A stretch of 64,000 bases of DNA from Shinisaurus crocodilurus (GCA_021292165.1 CM037879.1:20793525-20857524); one strand, 5' to 3'. Counted from the first letter of the stretch, positions 21,247-33,014 are shown. Made by a program: numbers and translations. Notes: generated by a model not told the origin, from the sequence alone.

Positions 21247-21890
21247 ATTGTGCACAGTCATTACACATGCAATAAATAACACATTATCCCAAGCCCTCCA
21301 CCGGGCCAAGATAGTACCAAGGTGTGTGTTGGACATGGGGTAGGGCTTCCCTCCCCCCCCCCCCCGCGGGTTGGGGAAGCCCAATTGTGGAGCCAACACA
21401 CCCGACCCAAATTCTACCAGCCTGGACTGGTGATGCTGAAAAATCGGGCTGCAGCTGACTGAAGGTCATCCTGACAAGGAGGTTCACAGCTGTTCACAGC
21501 CCACATCATTAATATTGCTCATAGGCTTTTTGGAACACTGCCCTGCATAGGGAAACCGGAGAGACCTGCATAAGGACCAAGGGCAAAACCTTAGAGGACA
21601 AATAAGCGTTCCAGAAGAAACCTCTGCCTCTTGAGACTCAGCCATCAGTGTTAAGGATCGTTCTGTTAGCAGCACTATCTGTCCTTTAAACACAGAGAAA
21701 ACAAATCTTGCTCAGACACTATGAGTTTCCCTATTCTATCAGAAATGGGGTAGATAATTGCATATATATATATTTTAAAAAAATAATGGTACAAGCTTAA
21801 AAAGTTCTGCTTTTTAAATACCGGTAAGTAGTCAGGAAGGAGCAAAAGATTCATTGTACAATGTCACAAACCACATCACATACTAGTTAG
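21247..21890. other. Non-coding stretch, no gene seen
   Basis: A C-run sits at about 21352-21366 and a short (TA)n at about 21763-21772. No gene is evident. Confidence 0.35.
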
Positions 21891-21899
21891 TGGGAACAG

Positions 21900-22010
21900 A
21901 ACTTAGCAGTAACACACACGCTTTGCATGCAGAAGGTCCCAGATTCACTCCCTGGCATCTCCAGTTAAAACGGGGTGGGGGGACTGTATCTGGCTGGGGG
22001 ACCAGATATC
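21900..22010 (+). mobile_element. tRNA-derived SINE fragment (GGCTCAGTGGT type)
   Basis: 'gctttgcatgcagaaggtcccagattcactccctggcatctccagttaaaa' is the B-box half of the SINE at 30047-30382. A sister fragment is at 22915-22990. Confidence 0.55.
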
Positions 22011-22019
22011 CACCCCCAC

Positions 22020-22910
22020 GGAGAGACAGACACACATTCTGAGCTTTTTGCAGGCTGGATGATGTCAGTGGGCGGGGCTATGCTCCCTGACGGCCAATTC
22101 CCCAGCTAGCACTTTGGTCAGGAACTGGCCTTCGCTTCGTGCAGGCTTTCCCCAGCTGGGGAAAGCCCACATGCAGCAAAGCTGGGTCCCCAGCCAAGGC
22201 ACCAACTGGAGGAGCACTCCTCCAGCCAGTGCCTCATTTGGGGTGGAATGACCTGCCCTGTGCCGTCCCCCACTGGGAAGGACACAGGGCAGGCAAAGCA
22301 CTTGGTGCATAGCTCACCTTCCTGATTGGGAAGGTAAACAGTTCATTAAGAGGGATCCCTGCTGTTATCTCCGATCAAGGATTGGAGCTAACAGCTGGGG
22401 AACTCTTCCCCACTAGTTTTCAGGGGGTGGGGCTTCCAGGAGGGGTCTCACCCACAGCCCATGGGCTGGAGGACTGGCTTGGTGGACCAAATTTGGCCTG
22501 TGGTCCAGAGTTTCCCATCATCCCTGAGTTAAGAGGATCTTGGCTAGCAGGACTTGGGGAAAAAACACAAACCCTCTGCCTGAGGCTTGAGAGAGTTGCT
22601 GCAAGCCAGTCTAGAGTAGTAGACACAATACTGGGTGAGGAACAAGAGCCCAACTGAGTAGAAGGCAGCTTCCAGGGTGATCCGCAGGACTCTGATGTGA
22701 GCCAAGCAAAGGTCCCTCAGAGGGCTCCCCAAATCAGCAAAAGGTGGGGAAGATTGGGCACAGTCTCAACATGAGTGAAAGCGATGAAAAGGTGGGATTG
22801 TGCCAAGAGAAGTGAAAAGAATAAGAGTTGAAGGGTAACTCAGGAAAAGTGGGATGACTTTTAAGAAGGAGAAGGATTTTAAAGGTCTCAGTGCTGCAGA
22901 GGAGCTATAA
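22020..22910. other. Non-coding stretch, no gene seen
   Basis: Somewhat GC-rich between 22060 and 22660 with several short chance frames. None has splice context or a known domain. Confidence 0.35.
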
Positions 22911-23030
22911 CTCAGAGGTGCAGCACATATCTTTGCAAGCGGAACCCAGAAGGTCCTAGGTTCAATCTCAGGCATCTCCAGCTGAATGTATCAAATGTAG
23001 CAGGTCTGGGAAAGGGACTTTTGCTTTCGG

Positions 23031-23389
23031 GCTTTTCTACATGAGGCATTCATTGTGCGCTTGTCATTCCCTACCCATGGTTGTTTATGGGTTCTGCATT
23101 CTGCTCAAGACTCTCCAGTTTTGCTTCTGTGTCTAACCAGCACTTTTCAGGAGTTTTTTTTTGTGTGTGTTTTTTAGAGCAGGGAAAATGTGGCATTGTA
23201 AAAGCAAAAGAAAATGTGATTTCCTCTTGTGTATTTGCCCTATTCTGCTATACCACAGTGCCACCTAGAGGTTATGTAGTAGAAAAGCAGGAAAGGAAAT
23301 GCTCTTTGTGTAGTGCTCGGATGTCAGTTCTGCTATAAAACTGAAAGTAGATACAGCTGATTAACAGCCTCATATAGAAAAGCCCTTGG
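23031..23389. mobile_element. MITE with 'ttttctacatgaggc' inverted ends, copy 2
   Basis: Left end 'gggcttttctacatgaggc' and right end 'gcctcatatagaaaagccc' are near-perfect inverted repeats of about 19 bp. The interior carries 'cagtgccacctagaggttatg'. This is the best-preserved copy of the family. Confidence 0.65.
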
Positions 23390-23785
23390 ACTCTGGAGAG
23401 CCCCTGCCAAACAGAGCAAACTGGGCTGGATGCACCAATGGTCTGACCAGGCTGGTTCCTATGTTCAATGCACTGACTTTGATTAATATCAATGACTATG
23501 CAATTATTTATTCCTGCAGTAAATAAAAAGGGAGGGGGAAGTAAACAACAACCATATCCAGGCCAGTAGCACAGCAGCAAGGGATAAATTCAGCCAAAGA
23601 ATTCAATATGGAGAAACAGCCTAAATAAATACAGTATTAAACGGGAAGATCCCATGTAAAAGGGCAATGCTTGAAATACGCAGCCATGCAGCAACCTATG
23701 CGGTGATCATCTATGTATAGTGAACCACTCATAGAACATGACATATAAGAGACAATATGGAAGGTTTGGCAAGATAGGTGTACAG
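23390..23785. other. Non-coding stretch
   Basis: A SINE 3' remnant ('ctctggagagcccctgcc...ggctggatgcaccaatgg') is followed by unremarkable sequence. Confidence 0.35.
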
Positions 23786-24130
23786 AGAAAGGGATAAGCA
23801 CAGTCATGCTGGGTCAGACCCAGATCCATCTAGTCCAGCGCTCTTTTCACACAGTGGCCAACCAGCTGCCTGTGGGAAGCCTACAAGTAGGACATGAGTG
23901 CAACACCCCCCTCCTGCCCATGTTCCCCAGCAACTGGCATGCATACTGCCTTTGATACTGGAGGTAGCATATAGCCATCAGGACTAGTAGCCGTTGATAG
24001 CCTTCTCCTCCATGAATTTGTCCAATCTCCTATTAAAGCCCTCCAAATTGGTGGCCATCACCACGATCTTGTGGAGGTGAATTCCATAGTTTAACTATGC
24101 CCTGTGTCAAAGGACATAATCAGGCCTTCG
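23786..24130 (-). mobile_element. CR1 LINE 3' fragment
   Basis: The minus strand reads the CR1 tail seen in plus orientation at 32600-32945: 'gaattccata', 'ggagaaggctatcaacggctactagtcctgatggc', 'ctccagtatc', 'cccatgttcc', 'ggttggccactgtgtgaa' in complement. It is 5'-truncated. Confidence 0.8.
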
Positions 24131-24559
24131 GATGCTAATTCTAAAGGCCAGGTAGATGAATGGGGAAACACCCAGGGCTGCTTCTTGATGAGGGAACCAA
24201 CCTGGTTGGAGGAGGTTGGCAGGATTAGTCTGTCTTAGGTATATCCTCCCTAGGTTCTTGTTCAGTATGAGCATAGGCTCAGTAGTTGGGAAGACAGAAT
24301 CATTTTGGTCTAGTTCCATCTCCTTCTCCAGGTACTCTGTTCAGCAGAACCCTGTCTATCTGGAGCTAGGCAATTGGAACTAAGCAGGGATTCTGAATGT
24401 TGGCATACCACAAAGGAAGCTCCTTTATACTAGCTCCAAAGCAAACCAGAGTCTTTGTGACATCAGAGAGCATCAGCCAATGGTGTAAAGAGATATGAAG
24501 TAAGAAGAGACATAAGAGGCCCAAAAGGTTACTGGACCTGTTTCTAAGCCACGGTGGGC

Positions 24560-24780
24560 TGGCATGTGCTGGCAGCCATTTTGAATATTCAACAAGCCAT
24601 AACTGTGGTTTGTTGTGTTGTACGAACCCAGCAGGGGTGGTTGTGCGAGTGCTAAACAACCCTCGGAGAAGCCATGGCCCATTTTAGGATTATGTGAGGG
24701 TCGTTTGACCCTTGCACAACCCACCCCCACCAGGTTCAACCTGCACGACAAGCCACAGTCATGGTTTGAATTTTCAGGAT
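24560..24780. mobile_element. Decayed palindromic 'tttgttgtgttgtacgaaccca' MITE
   Basis: The left end 'ggtttgttgtgttgtacgaacccagca' and the right end 'ccaggttcaacctgcacgac' are inverted relatives of the 16028 and 34259 elements. Strongly diverged. Confidence 0.35.
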
Positions 24781-24872
24781 AGCACCTGCAGGCCCTGTTG
24801 AACTGCTCTTACTATCAAGAATGTTCTGCTAATGCTCAACCGCAATCTCCCCACCTGTAACGTAAGCCCCTT

Positions 24873-25006
24873 GGGGTGCAATCCTATGCAAGTTTAGACA
24901 GAAATAGCCCTACAACTCCCAGCATGCTCCAGCCAGCCATGCTGGCTGGAGCATGCTGGGAGTTGTAGGACTTTTTTCTGTCTAAACTTGCATAGGATTT
25001 TGCTGT
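24873..25006. mobile_element. Palindromic MITE, Harbinger-like
   Basis: Arms 'gcaatcctatgcaagtttagacagaaa' with 'cctacaactcccagcatgct' and their complement meet at 'ccagccatgctgg'. The stem is close to 60 bp, so a strong hairpin is expected. Confidence 0.65.
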
Positions 25007-25012
25007 TAGATC

Positions 25013-26505
25013 CAGTTGTGCTTCTGGGATGGCAGAGAACGAGTCTTTCCCCACTTCTGTGTGGCAGCCCTTCTTCGGGTATTTGAAGAGCGCTATCCTG
25101 ACTCCTCTTAGTATTTTCTTCTCCAGACTAAACATTTTGTGCAGCTTTCAAAACCCTTTAGGTATAGGAGTGTGTTTCTGTCTCTTCCAGTCCTCTATAA
25201 TGAGAATCATCATGCTTAATTAAGTACCTTGGTGTCCCAGAATGCTTCTTTCGATGGTTTGCCTTCTAGAGAGAGAAAGCAGCCATTCTGAATTATGGAC
25301 CAAGGCACAATGGATAGGAATGGACAGCACCCTCCACTGGTCATATTCCGATGAATAATTCCCCCCCCCCTCACTCCTGCAAACTTAAGGTTGCCACTTT
25401 GTAACCCGAACACTGGACACACATTTCTAAAACTCCTGAGGCACCGTGAGATAAGGTAGCCACAATTCTCTTCACCCTCCCTTGCCACCGGCGGTGTTTA
25501 TAGGGATGTGAAAATCAGCAACACTTGAGCTTGTCAAAGTTCTCCGAATTCCATCTCCAGGCTTGTTCCGACTTGAGTCCAGATCAGATTGCAAACTTTT
25601 CTTATCGCATGAAAATCTGTGCGTATTTTCATGTGTATTTTTCTAAATGTAGGCATCCGTTGTGTGCATCTTTGAAAGCATTCTTCTCCCACTGATTAAA
25701 GCATATCTGTGCACATTTTTCAAAAGTGCAGATTTTTCATGCACATTTTTTTCAAACGTGCGTATGCTGTCGAACGCATCTTTTTGGTCCATTAATCACA
25801 TTGCAAGCTCGGGAATGTACAGACTTTGACCGCAGATTGAGCTCGAGTCCCTCTTTGGTCCGGAAGGAGCAAATTGGGTAAATTCTGATCAAAAATGAAC
25901 TGAAACAAATTTCTCATATATCCCTAGCTGTAGTAGTACAACTGGAGCCCACTAGGTAAATCTGGCTTTGCACCATAGAAATATGACGGTAGAGTGACTC
26001 CCACTAACTGTCTCATGATCCTGCTACCCAAATAGCAGCTTTCAAATGGGAACAGCAAATTGGGGCTGTGTGTTATTCTTGTCCTTTCTTAGCTCTAAGC
26101 TGTACAGCATCTTTGATTGCAGAGAGAGTCAATCAGGCCCTCTTGAGCAGCATTGTATTCTTCCTGCTGTATCCTTGCAAAGCAAGCCATGAACAGGACA
26201 GGAGCCTTCAGGGCAGCTAAAGCAGCACATGACAAAGGTAGCCAAAGATAGAGCAATCGTTGCTAATTGGTAGATAGAGTTCAAACTTGACCTAAAAGCA
26301 GAGTTCAACTAATTTTTTGTTCTTTCTTTCTGCAGTTCAGATTAAAAAATAATGAATCTACTGCTACTCTTTATTATTTTTATTGTGGCTGACCTCACCA
26401 AGTTCCAGGAAAGGAAAAGAAAAACAAAACAATGTGGCACTCAATGGAATGCATGGAAGATGATTGTCAGCAAAAAAGAAAGAAAGAAAGAAGTAATGCT
26501 GGCAA
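25013..26505. other. Non-coding stretch, no gene seen
   Basis: AT-rich, no recognised element of length except a C-run at about 25361-25370 and (GAAA)n at 26475-26492. No exon was found. Confidence 0.35.
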
Positions 26506-26510
26506 GGCTA

Positions 26511-26810
26511 TGAATAGGTCAGGGTAGGAACCTTTTGGGGCCCGTGGGCACATTTGGCAATCTGAGAAGCTGTTGCGGGCACCACCACAAAATGGCCACC
26601 ATGGAGGGCGTGGCTAGTCACAAAGGACAAGTAACCTGCCCAAACGACTGTGTACAAGGCAAGGGTGGGGACTGAGCCACAGCACACTAAACAACTCCTC
26701 TGAACCCCCATCATGTAGTCCAGACCAGAGGCATTCATGGGGAATGAAGATGGCAGCAGCTGGAGGCCCTCACGGTGCTTAGAAGTGATCCCAGCTGCCA
26801 GTAAGGAAAC

Positions 26811-26853
<43 letters not shown>

Positions 26854-26965
26854 CGCGCGTGCACACGCTTGAAAGAGTAGGAGGGGTAAGGCATCTTGGC
26901 TGGCACTAAGAAAAATGTCCAGGGACACATTGGCGCCCACAAGCTCCATGTTGCCCACCCTGGGG
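26511..26965. repeat. Unclassified dispersed repeat ('ttggcaccca' type)
   Basis: 'tagaaccttttggggcccgtgggcacatttggcaat' and 'gtccagggacacattggcgcccac' reappear at 40960-41290 and partly at 49505-49690, with inverted-looking ends. A (GT)n-(GC)n compound microsatellite occupies 26811-26861. Confidence 0.45.
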
Positions 26966-27159
26966 ATGGCCCATGACAAGTAATCTGGTCACATTTGTGT
27001 AACGGCATAAATCAGATGGGGCCAGGCACACATGATCCTAAGAGTCAAATGTTGTGATATGTTATCAGCTACAAGCTGGGTGCATTTGTTTTCTTATGTT
27101 TTACGTATGTTTGGGAACATTGGCTGTCTCAAGCAGTTCATGTTTATGTCTGCAGCCAG

Positions 27160-27645
27160 GAGTTTATTCTCGGACTCAAGCCTGGGAAAAGATCTCTGGG
27201 AACTAACGAACCAACTGTCACATGTTTGTTTTTCTCTGACGTAGTGAACTGTTTCAGACAGAAGCCATTTTAAGGAGAAGAGCTCTCATTGCTTTCATTG
27301 CTCTTCTTCTTCCTGGACTTTGCAACTGCTACAATGTAACGCTTTGTATTGGTGGGGTGAAGTTCCACTTCTCTCCACTGGACTAATGCTTGCTATGCAT
27401 TTATACTCTGCACATGGACTATGTATCTAGGGAATGTATACTCTGTAGTGCTTACTTTGAATAAGTAAATAAACTGGTAGAATAGACCTGTTGATGTCAC
27501 AGAGTGTTTCCTGAGTCCTGGATTAATCTGTAATTGGAGTGGCTGAGCTGGTGGGTCATAACAGGGGTCTGCTGCTTCCGTGTGAGAGATTCTCTGCTGC
27601 TGTGTGTGGAATTCCTGGCTAGGCTAGCACACAGATTACACATCT
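27160..27645 (+). mobile_element. LTR-like repeat, copy 2
   Basis: Second copy of the element at 1385-1915, with the same 'gcttgctatgcatttatactctgcacatggact' box, an AATAAA, and a right end with 'gctagcacacagatt'. The two copies lie 25 kb apart in the same orientation with unrelated DNA between them, so they are probably independent solo copies rather than the two LTRs of one provirus. Confidence 0.45.
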
Positions 27646-27764
27646 CTTTTACACCAACATCAAACATCAAATTCTTCAAAGGGCCAAGATGGCTCCGTGG
27701 TGCACTGAGTCTTTTCTCTCCCTCATCCCTGTGTTCCTCAACAATTTCCCCACATTCCTCAGTG

Positions 27765-28060
27765 CAGTAGGGCCGACCCTACCGTTAGGCAGAGGAGGTG
27801 GTTGCCTCATGCAGCAGTTCCTGGGGAATGGTGGTGAAGTGTTGGAGGACAGGGCTGTGTGTGCCATGTGGTCTACCCTGTGCCCCCTAAGCTAGCCCCC
27901 TGTCCTCAGGTGCAGTGGCTGGTGCTGTCCTATCACCAGCGTTGAAGTAAGATTCAACTGCCGATGCAGCTGGCTTCCGTACATGGATGGGGCGCCATCT
28001 TGTCCTTTGCCTCAGGCAGCAAAATGTCTGAGTGCCACCCAACATTCTGCCTCTCCTTTC
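27765..28060. repeat. Unclassified dispersed repeat, pair member
   Basis: 'agggccgaccctaccgttaggcagaggaggtggttgcctca.gcagca', 'ggtgttggaggacagggctgtgtgtgcca' corresponds to 29108-29300. This resembles hAT-type MITEs whose ends read 'gggccg.cc', but I did not resolve the termini. Confidence 0.4.
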
Positions 28061-28061
28061 A

Positions 28062-28935
28062 AATTCCCTCATATCTCAGATGAGGACATCTCTTCCCTCT
28101 TCATCTACACACACGCACACACTCCCCACCAACCGTATCAATGACTCTCAAAGATCGTAGATTTTTATCACTTTCGATCTGCCATGAGGAATATATCACC
28201 TTTAACAGCAACCTGAGGGCCAGGCTACATGTGACAATACAATGCGTAGCTTGGCTTTGCGTGTATCATTTTACTTTATGTTATTTATAAATTTATGAGT
28301 GGCCCAAGGCAACTTAAGAGTTCAAACATAAAACAGCCTTTTTTAAAAAGTCAAAAAAATTTTGGGGGGGGGGAACTCGTTGGCTTTAATGGCAGCTTCC
28401 CTCCTGAGGCCAAAAGGAAGGGCCAAGCTGTATTGGAGAGGTCAGTTGTCCACATCTGACCGGCATTCACATATAAAGTGGATGCCTGTTCTTGACCTGA
28501 AAAGGAATATGTGGAGAAGAGGAATGAAACCTGCTCCCCATCCTTACCTCCATCACTACGACTCTGTTGCTTGAAGGCGTTTTCTCCCAGCTGGAATCTG
28601 ATATCGGAAGCTTGGGAGAAAATGGCTTAAAGCAAAGGACTGCAGTAAGCAATGGAGGCTGGTGATTCCTGTGTCAGTGGGGCTCCTTATCCATTGCATC
28701 TTTTTGTTTGAGCTTTATAGGAGTTACTCTATAGCTCCATGGTGGTGAACCTATTTTGGGGGATGGACTTCAGCACCATGGTTAGCTCCTATCCCATCAT
28801 TCCCAGCCAGCACTGGAGTCCAACACACCTGGAGGGCACCAATTCGGGAAAGGCTGCGCTTCTAATTCTTCTAGAAGTAGGCTGACTACATGCAAAGGAG
28901 GACAAGGCTTCTATCTATCTGTCACATTTGTATTA
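28062..28935. other. Non-coding stretch
   Basis: 28655-28760 contains 'ggaggctggtgattcctgtgtcagtggggctccttatccattgcat', which also occurs near 14645, 55890 and (reversed) 61440-61500, so another short dispersed repeat is present. No gene was seen. Confidence 0.4.
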
Positions 28936-28939
28936 CAAT

Positions 28940-29060
28940 CCAGTGTGGTGTAGTGGGTAGGATGGCAGTCTAAGACCTGGGAGGCCAGGGGGCAAATCCC
29001 CACTGAGCCATGAAGCTCATTGGCTGACCTTGAGCCAATCACTGCCACTTAGTCTAACCC
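28940..29060 (+). mobile_element. Squamate tRNA-derived SINE, 3'-truncated
   Basis: The head 'ccagtgtggtgtagtgggtag' and the part up to 'agccaatcactg' are present; the tail is lost. Confidence 0.6.
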
Positions 29061-29336
29061 AGCTCATAATGCAAATGTGGTAGACAGGACATAGAAGCCC
29101 TGTCACCGAGGGCCGGGCCAACCTTTAGGTAGAGTGAGGTGGATGCCTCAGGCAGCAGATGCCAGGGGGGGAGGCATGGTGGCAAGGTGTTGGAGGAGAG
29201 AGCGGTGTGTGCCACACAGCCTGCTCTGCACTCGCTGAGTTGGCCTACCAGCCTCAGGTGTAGAAGAGGATTCTGTCCCATCACAAGCATCGAAGTAAAA
29301 TTCAGCAACCATTTCAGCTTCTGCCCATGGAATGTA

Positions 29337-29590
29337 CAGCCAGTGTCACATAGTGGTGAGTGTTGGACTGGGACTCGGGAGATCTGGGTTCTAGTCCCCG
29401 CTCGGCCATTGAAGCTCACTGGGTGACTTTGGGCCAGTCACTGACTCTCAGCCTAACCTACCTCACAGGGTTGTTGTGAGGATGAAATGGAGAGGAGGAG
29501 GAGGAGGAGGAGGAGGATTATGTAAGCCGCCTTGGGTTCCTTGGAGGAAAAAAGGCGGGGTATAAATATAATAAATAAATAAATGAATGA
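29337..29590 (+). mobile_element. Squamate tRNA-derived SINE
   Basis: 'catagtggtgagtgttggactgggactcgg', B box 'gggttctagtccccgctcgg', then the conserved body, a (GGA)n expansion at about 29490-29516 and the (TAAA)n tail. Confidence 0.85.
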
Positions 29591-29599
29591 AATGAAATA

Positions 29600-30046
29600 A
29601 CAGGGAGTGGGCCAGTCTTGTCTCCTTCAGCAGGGAGTTCCAGAGAAGGCCCTCTGCAGGATATTAGCTACCTTAGGGGACTACTTGACTGAAAGGTGGG
29701 GTAAAAGTATTCTAATTTCAGAAAGTCTGCGACACTTTATTTATTGGTATTAAATGAGGGCTCTCCTACAGGACGTTTAATTCTGCATTCCTTTTTCTGT
29801 ATTGATTTGCAGTTAGTGACCTGTAGTACATATATCATATATAGTAAACTCAGGTGTCGAGTTCTGACAGTTATGTAGCCAGCGCTGGGGCTACTGAGCA
29901 ACGAGGGGAGCGACCAGCATGCCCAGGGGAACCCTGAGGCTTGCAGAAGCGGGGAACAATGCAAGGAGGGCTCAGTGGGCCATATAGAATGCCATCATGT
30001 GGGGTGAGGAGGGGGGTGGGGTTCCTTGCAAGAGGGAAAACGGCAG
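29600..30046. other. Non-coding stretch, no gene seen
   Basis: No recognised element or exon. Confidence 0.35.
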
Positions 30047-30382
30047 GGAGGGGCTGTGGCTCAGTGTGATATAGCAGTGTTCTCCAACCTTGGGCCCCCA
30101 GATGTTTTTGGCCTACAACTCCCAGCATGCCCCAGCCAGCGTAGCTGGCTGGGGCATGCTGGGAGTTGTAGGCCAAAAACATCTGGGGGCCCAAGGTTGG
30201 AGAACACTGTGATAGAGCGCATGCTTTGCATGCAGAAGGTCCCCAGTTCAATCTCCAGGTAGGGCTGGGAAAAAACACGCCTGTCTGAAACCCCGGAGAG
30301 CCGCTGCCAGTCACTGTCGACAAAGCTGGGCTAGATGGGCCCAGGGTCTGACTCAGAATAAGGCAGCTTCCCATGTTCCTAG
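30047..30382 (+). mobile_element. tRNA-derived SINE (GGCTCAGTGGT type) split by a MITE
   Basis: The head 'ggaggggctgtggctcagtg' (A-box part) is separated from 'cgcatgctttgcatgcagaaggtccccagttcaatctcc' (B-box part) by the insertion at 30075-30209. The body 'ctggagagccgctgccagtc' type and the end 'ataaggcagcttcccatgttcct' follow. Fragments of the same SINE are at 5250, 16945, 21900 and 22915, and reversed at about 52425. Confidence 0.7.
30075..30209. mobile_element. hAT-type palindromic MITE, near-perfect hairpin
   Basis: Starts CAGTGTTCTCCAACCTTGGG and ends with the complement. The arms of about 65 bp are almost identical and meet at 'gccagcgtagctggc'. Flanks tgatatag and tgatagag (7/8) fit an 8-bp hAT duplication. 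Confidence 0.8.
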
Positions 30383-31047
30383 GATATAAATGTGATATTT
30401 TTTTACATTTTTGTAAATCTTTGCCCCAGGCAGTAAAATGTTTTTGTGCCAGCCCTGCTAACACCTGAGTTCTCCTAACGGTTGGATTTGATTAGCAAGG
30501 CAGCCGCATGAGTGATCCTCTTTTCTGACTATATATGTCTCAATCCCTCTTTGTTTTCGGAAGCACACCAAGCGTTTTTATCCAAATGTGCAGGCGACCA
30601 TTTTCTTTTGCCAGTGGCCAGAAAAAATGGCGACAAAGCAGCATTTCCCACAAAACACGAACAGAAGATGCGGAAATAAAGCAAAAGTAACAAGTGGGGG
30701 ACTCTGATAATTATCAACTGCAAGAAAGCAATTTGAAATGCGGGGGGGGGGGGGAAGAATGGCAGAAATGGGAACAAAGAGAGATCCCCGTAGTAGCAGT
30801 AAGAGATGAAGATAAACTGGAAACACAGGGAATCGTTCTTCTCAGAGAGGGCGACAAGATGTTGCCGACTGCAGCAGCAGCTACCTTCGTCTTCCAATCG
30901 CTTATTCTAGTAATTTCTGAGCTGTGAGTAGTTCCTGAAATCACATGTCAAGAGGAAACTGCTAGTGTGTACCTAAGGGCAGTTTCCACCGTATCTTTTA
31001 TTATATCCTCACAACAACCCTGTGAGGTATGTTAAGATGAAAGGTAG
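30383..31047. other. Non-coding stretch, no gene seen
   Basis: Includes a G-run at 30741-30753. No credible exon. Confidence 0.35.
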
Positions 31048-31050
31048 TAA

Positions 31051-31402
31051 CAGCGTAATCCAATGTGGCTGTCCGTAACCCGCGGAACCTGGAGGACTAC
31101 AGGCATCCGGTGGAGGGCGGAAGCAGCATGGAGGCGAAGATTGCCTCTGCACTCCTCCCGCCCTGCAAAAGACTTAGACGGCCTATTTCGGCCGTCTAAA
31201 TCTCCCCCCCCCCGGCTCACGAGGAGCAGAGGCTGAGGCAACACCAAGATACATCCTACTGTGGTGGGTGGGGCCTTCCTCTTCCCCGCCCCCTCCCTAC
31301 CCACAAACCTCCAGCTCGAGGCCGGCTTCTGAGGTCGGAGCTGGGACTCCGACCTCTCCTAAGGCCAGCTAGACTCGTCTAGCAGCCATAGGACTGCGTC
31401 CT
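31051..31402. mobile_element. Long Harbinger-like nonautonomous element
   Basis: Begins after TAA (31048-31050) with 'cagcgtaatccaatg', contains 'gacttagacggcctatttcggccgtctaaat' and ends 'gcagccataggactgcgtcc', the inverted relative of the start. Confidence 0.55.
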
Positions 31403-31415
31403 CGATGGCCTAATG

Positions 31416-31762
31416 CAGTGCTTCTCAATTATTTTCTGTCATGCCCCCCCTAGGAAGAAGAAAACATTTCGCGCCCCCCGCGCAACTGTAAATAGTATCA
31501 TTTGTCTATAAAATTGTTATAAGTACACCTCTGCATAACACTGTATCCTTATTAACGTATAAGAGAATAAAAAAAGAAAGAAATGTGGATCAATTTACAA
31601 CAAAGAATAGCTTTATTAACTGTAGCAGAAAAGATTTAAAGGAGCACAGGATTTAAAGGAACACAATATTAAAAAAAACTTTTAACTGAGGTCAAACAAG
31701 CCCCCCTTTACGGAGCCTCATGCCCCCCCTGGGGGGCCCGCCCCACTATTTGAGAAGCACTG
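31416..31762. mobile_element. hAT-type MITE with perfect 8-bp duplication
   Basis: Termini CAGTGCTTCTCAA and TTGAGAAGCACTG are perfect inverted repeats; gcctaatg occurs immediately on both sides (31408-31415, 31763-31770). The interior has 'catgccccccct' near both ends and an AT-rich centre. No coding capacity. Confidence 0.9.
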
Positions 31763-31944
31763 GCCTAATGTCATGGCATGATAGAGACTAGACTTGAACT
31801 CAAGCCTTCCAACTGCAAAGCCAACACTATCCGTTATTCTACACTAGCTCTTTTTGAAGTGGGAAAAAGATAGAAAGAAAACTGAGGCAGAAAAAGATCC
31901 CCCCCCTCCTGGGAACAGACCGACCCCCCCTTCCTTAACAGACT

Positions 31945-32235
31945 GCTTACATGGCAATAAATTATTTTCGCGCCGTATTTAGGGAAGTCAGTTAAGACAG
32001 TCTGCGCAGCAGAATGTAAGAATAACAAAAGTACAGGAAACATCTGGTAAACAAGCCAGAGAGCAAACAAGTAATTGATGACGTATACTTCGATATAAAG
32101 ACCTGATCACTTCTGTAAAAAATCGTTCAGTATGGCGATGCAATCCCCTGAACCAGTTGCTAGCAATAAACTGTTTTCCAAGCCTGAGGTGGTCCGAGCC
32201 CTTCCTACTCTCTGGAGAAGGGTGATTTTTCTGCA
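31945..32235 (+). mobile_element. Possible LTR fragment
   Basis: 'cgatataaagacctg' (TATA-like, about 32092) is followed about 70 bp later by 'gcaataaactg' (AATAAA) and 'ctctggagaagg', the spacing expected of U3-R-U5. Ends were not resolved. Confidence 0.35.
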
Positions 32236-32945
32236 ACATTTTAGACTTTTGTAACCCAATCTTATCCATGTACAAATCTATGGTGCGGCCACACTTGGAA
32301 TACTGTCTACAGCTCTGATCACCGCACCTAAAAAGGATATTGTAGAGCTGGGGAAAGGAAAGGAAAGGGCAACTAAAATGATCAAGGGGCTGGAGCAACT
32401 CCGCTGTGAGGAAAGGTTGCAACATCTGGGACTGTTTATCTTAGAAAAAAGGCGAGTGAGGGGAGACGTGATAGTGATAGAGGTGGACAGAATTAGGCAC
32501 GGTGTGGAGAAAGCAGAGAGGGAGATATAGTTCTCCCTCTCTCATAATACCAGAACCCGGGGTCATCCAATGAAGCTGATTGGTGGGAGATTCACAACAG
32601 ATAAAAGGAATGACTTCTTCACACAGCGCAGAGTTAAACTATGGAATTCGTGTAGTGATGGCCACCAATTTTCGATGGCTTAAAAAGGGGATTGAACAAA
32701 TACATGGAGGATAAGGCCATCAATGGCTACTGGTCCTGATGGCTGTTTGCTACCTCCAGTATCAGAGGCAGTATGCCTATGTACACCAGTTGCTGGGGAA
32801 CATGGGCGGGAGGGTGCTGTTGCAGTCATCATGTCCCACTTGTGGGTTCCCCACAGGCAGCTGGTTGGCCACTGTGTGAACAGAATGCTGGACTGGATGG
32901 ACCCTTGGTCTGATCCAACAGGGCTCTTCTTATGTTCACATGATA
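32236..32945 (+). mobile_element. CR1 LINE ORF2 C-terminus and 3' UTR
   Basis: Conceptual translation of about 32275-32470 gives the CR1 reverse-transcriptase tail 'VRPHLEYCLQLWSPHLKKD', 'ATKMIKGLEQL', 'CEERLQHLGLF.LEKRRVRGD'. It is followed by the 'gctgattggtgggagattcac', 'ttcttcacacagcgcagagttaaactatggaatt', 'cctccagtatcagagg' and 'tgatccaacagggctcttcttatgttc' 3' block. It is 5'-truncated and interrupted by stops, so it is a dead copy. Confidence 0.85.
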
Positions 32946-33014
32946 GGGCTGGCTCTGCTGAGGTTTAGGCAACAGGGGGCTCAAAGGTTCACCCCTTCCC
33001 CTTTGGCATAATTC

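Noticed and set aside
1385..27645. A single provirus bounded by the two LTR-like copies
   Set aside because: The 25 kb between them contains many unrelated repeats and no retroviral-type coding blocks.
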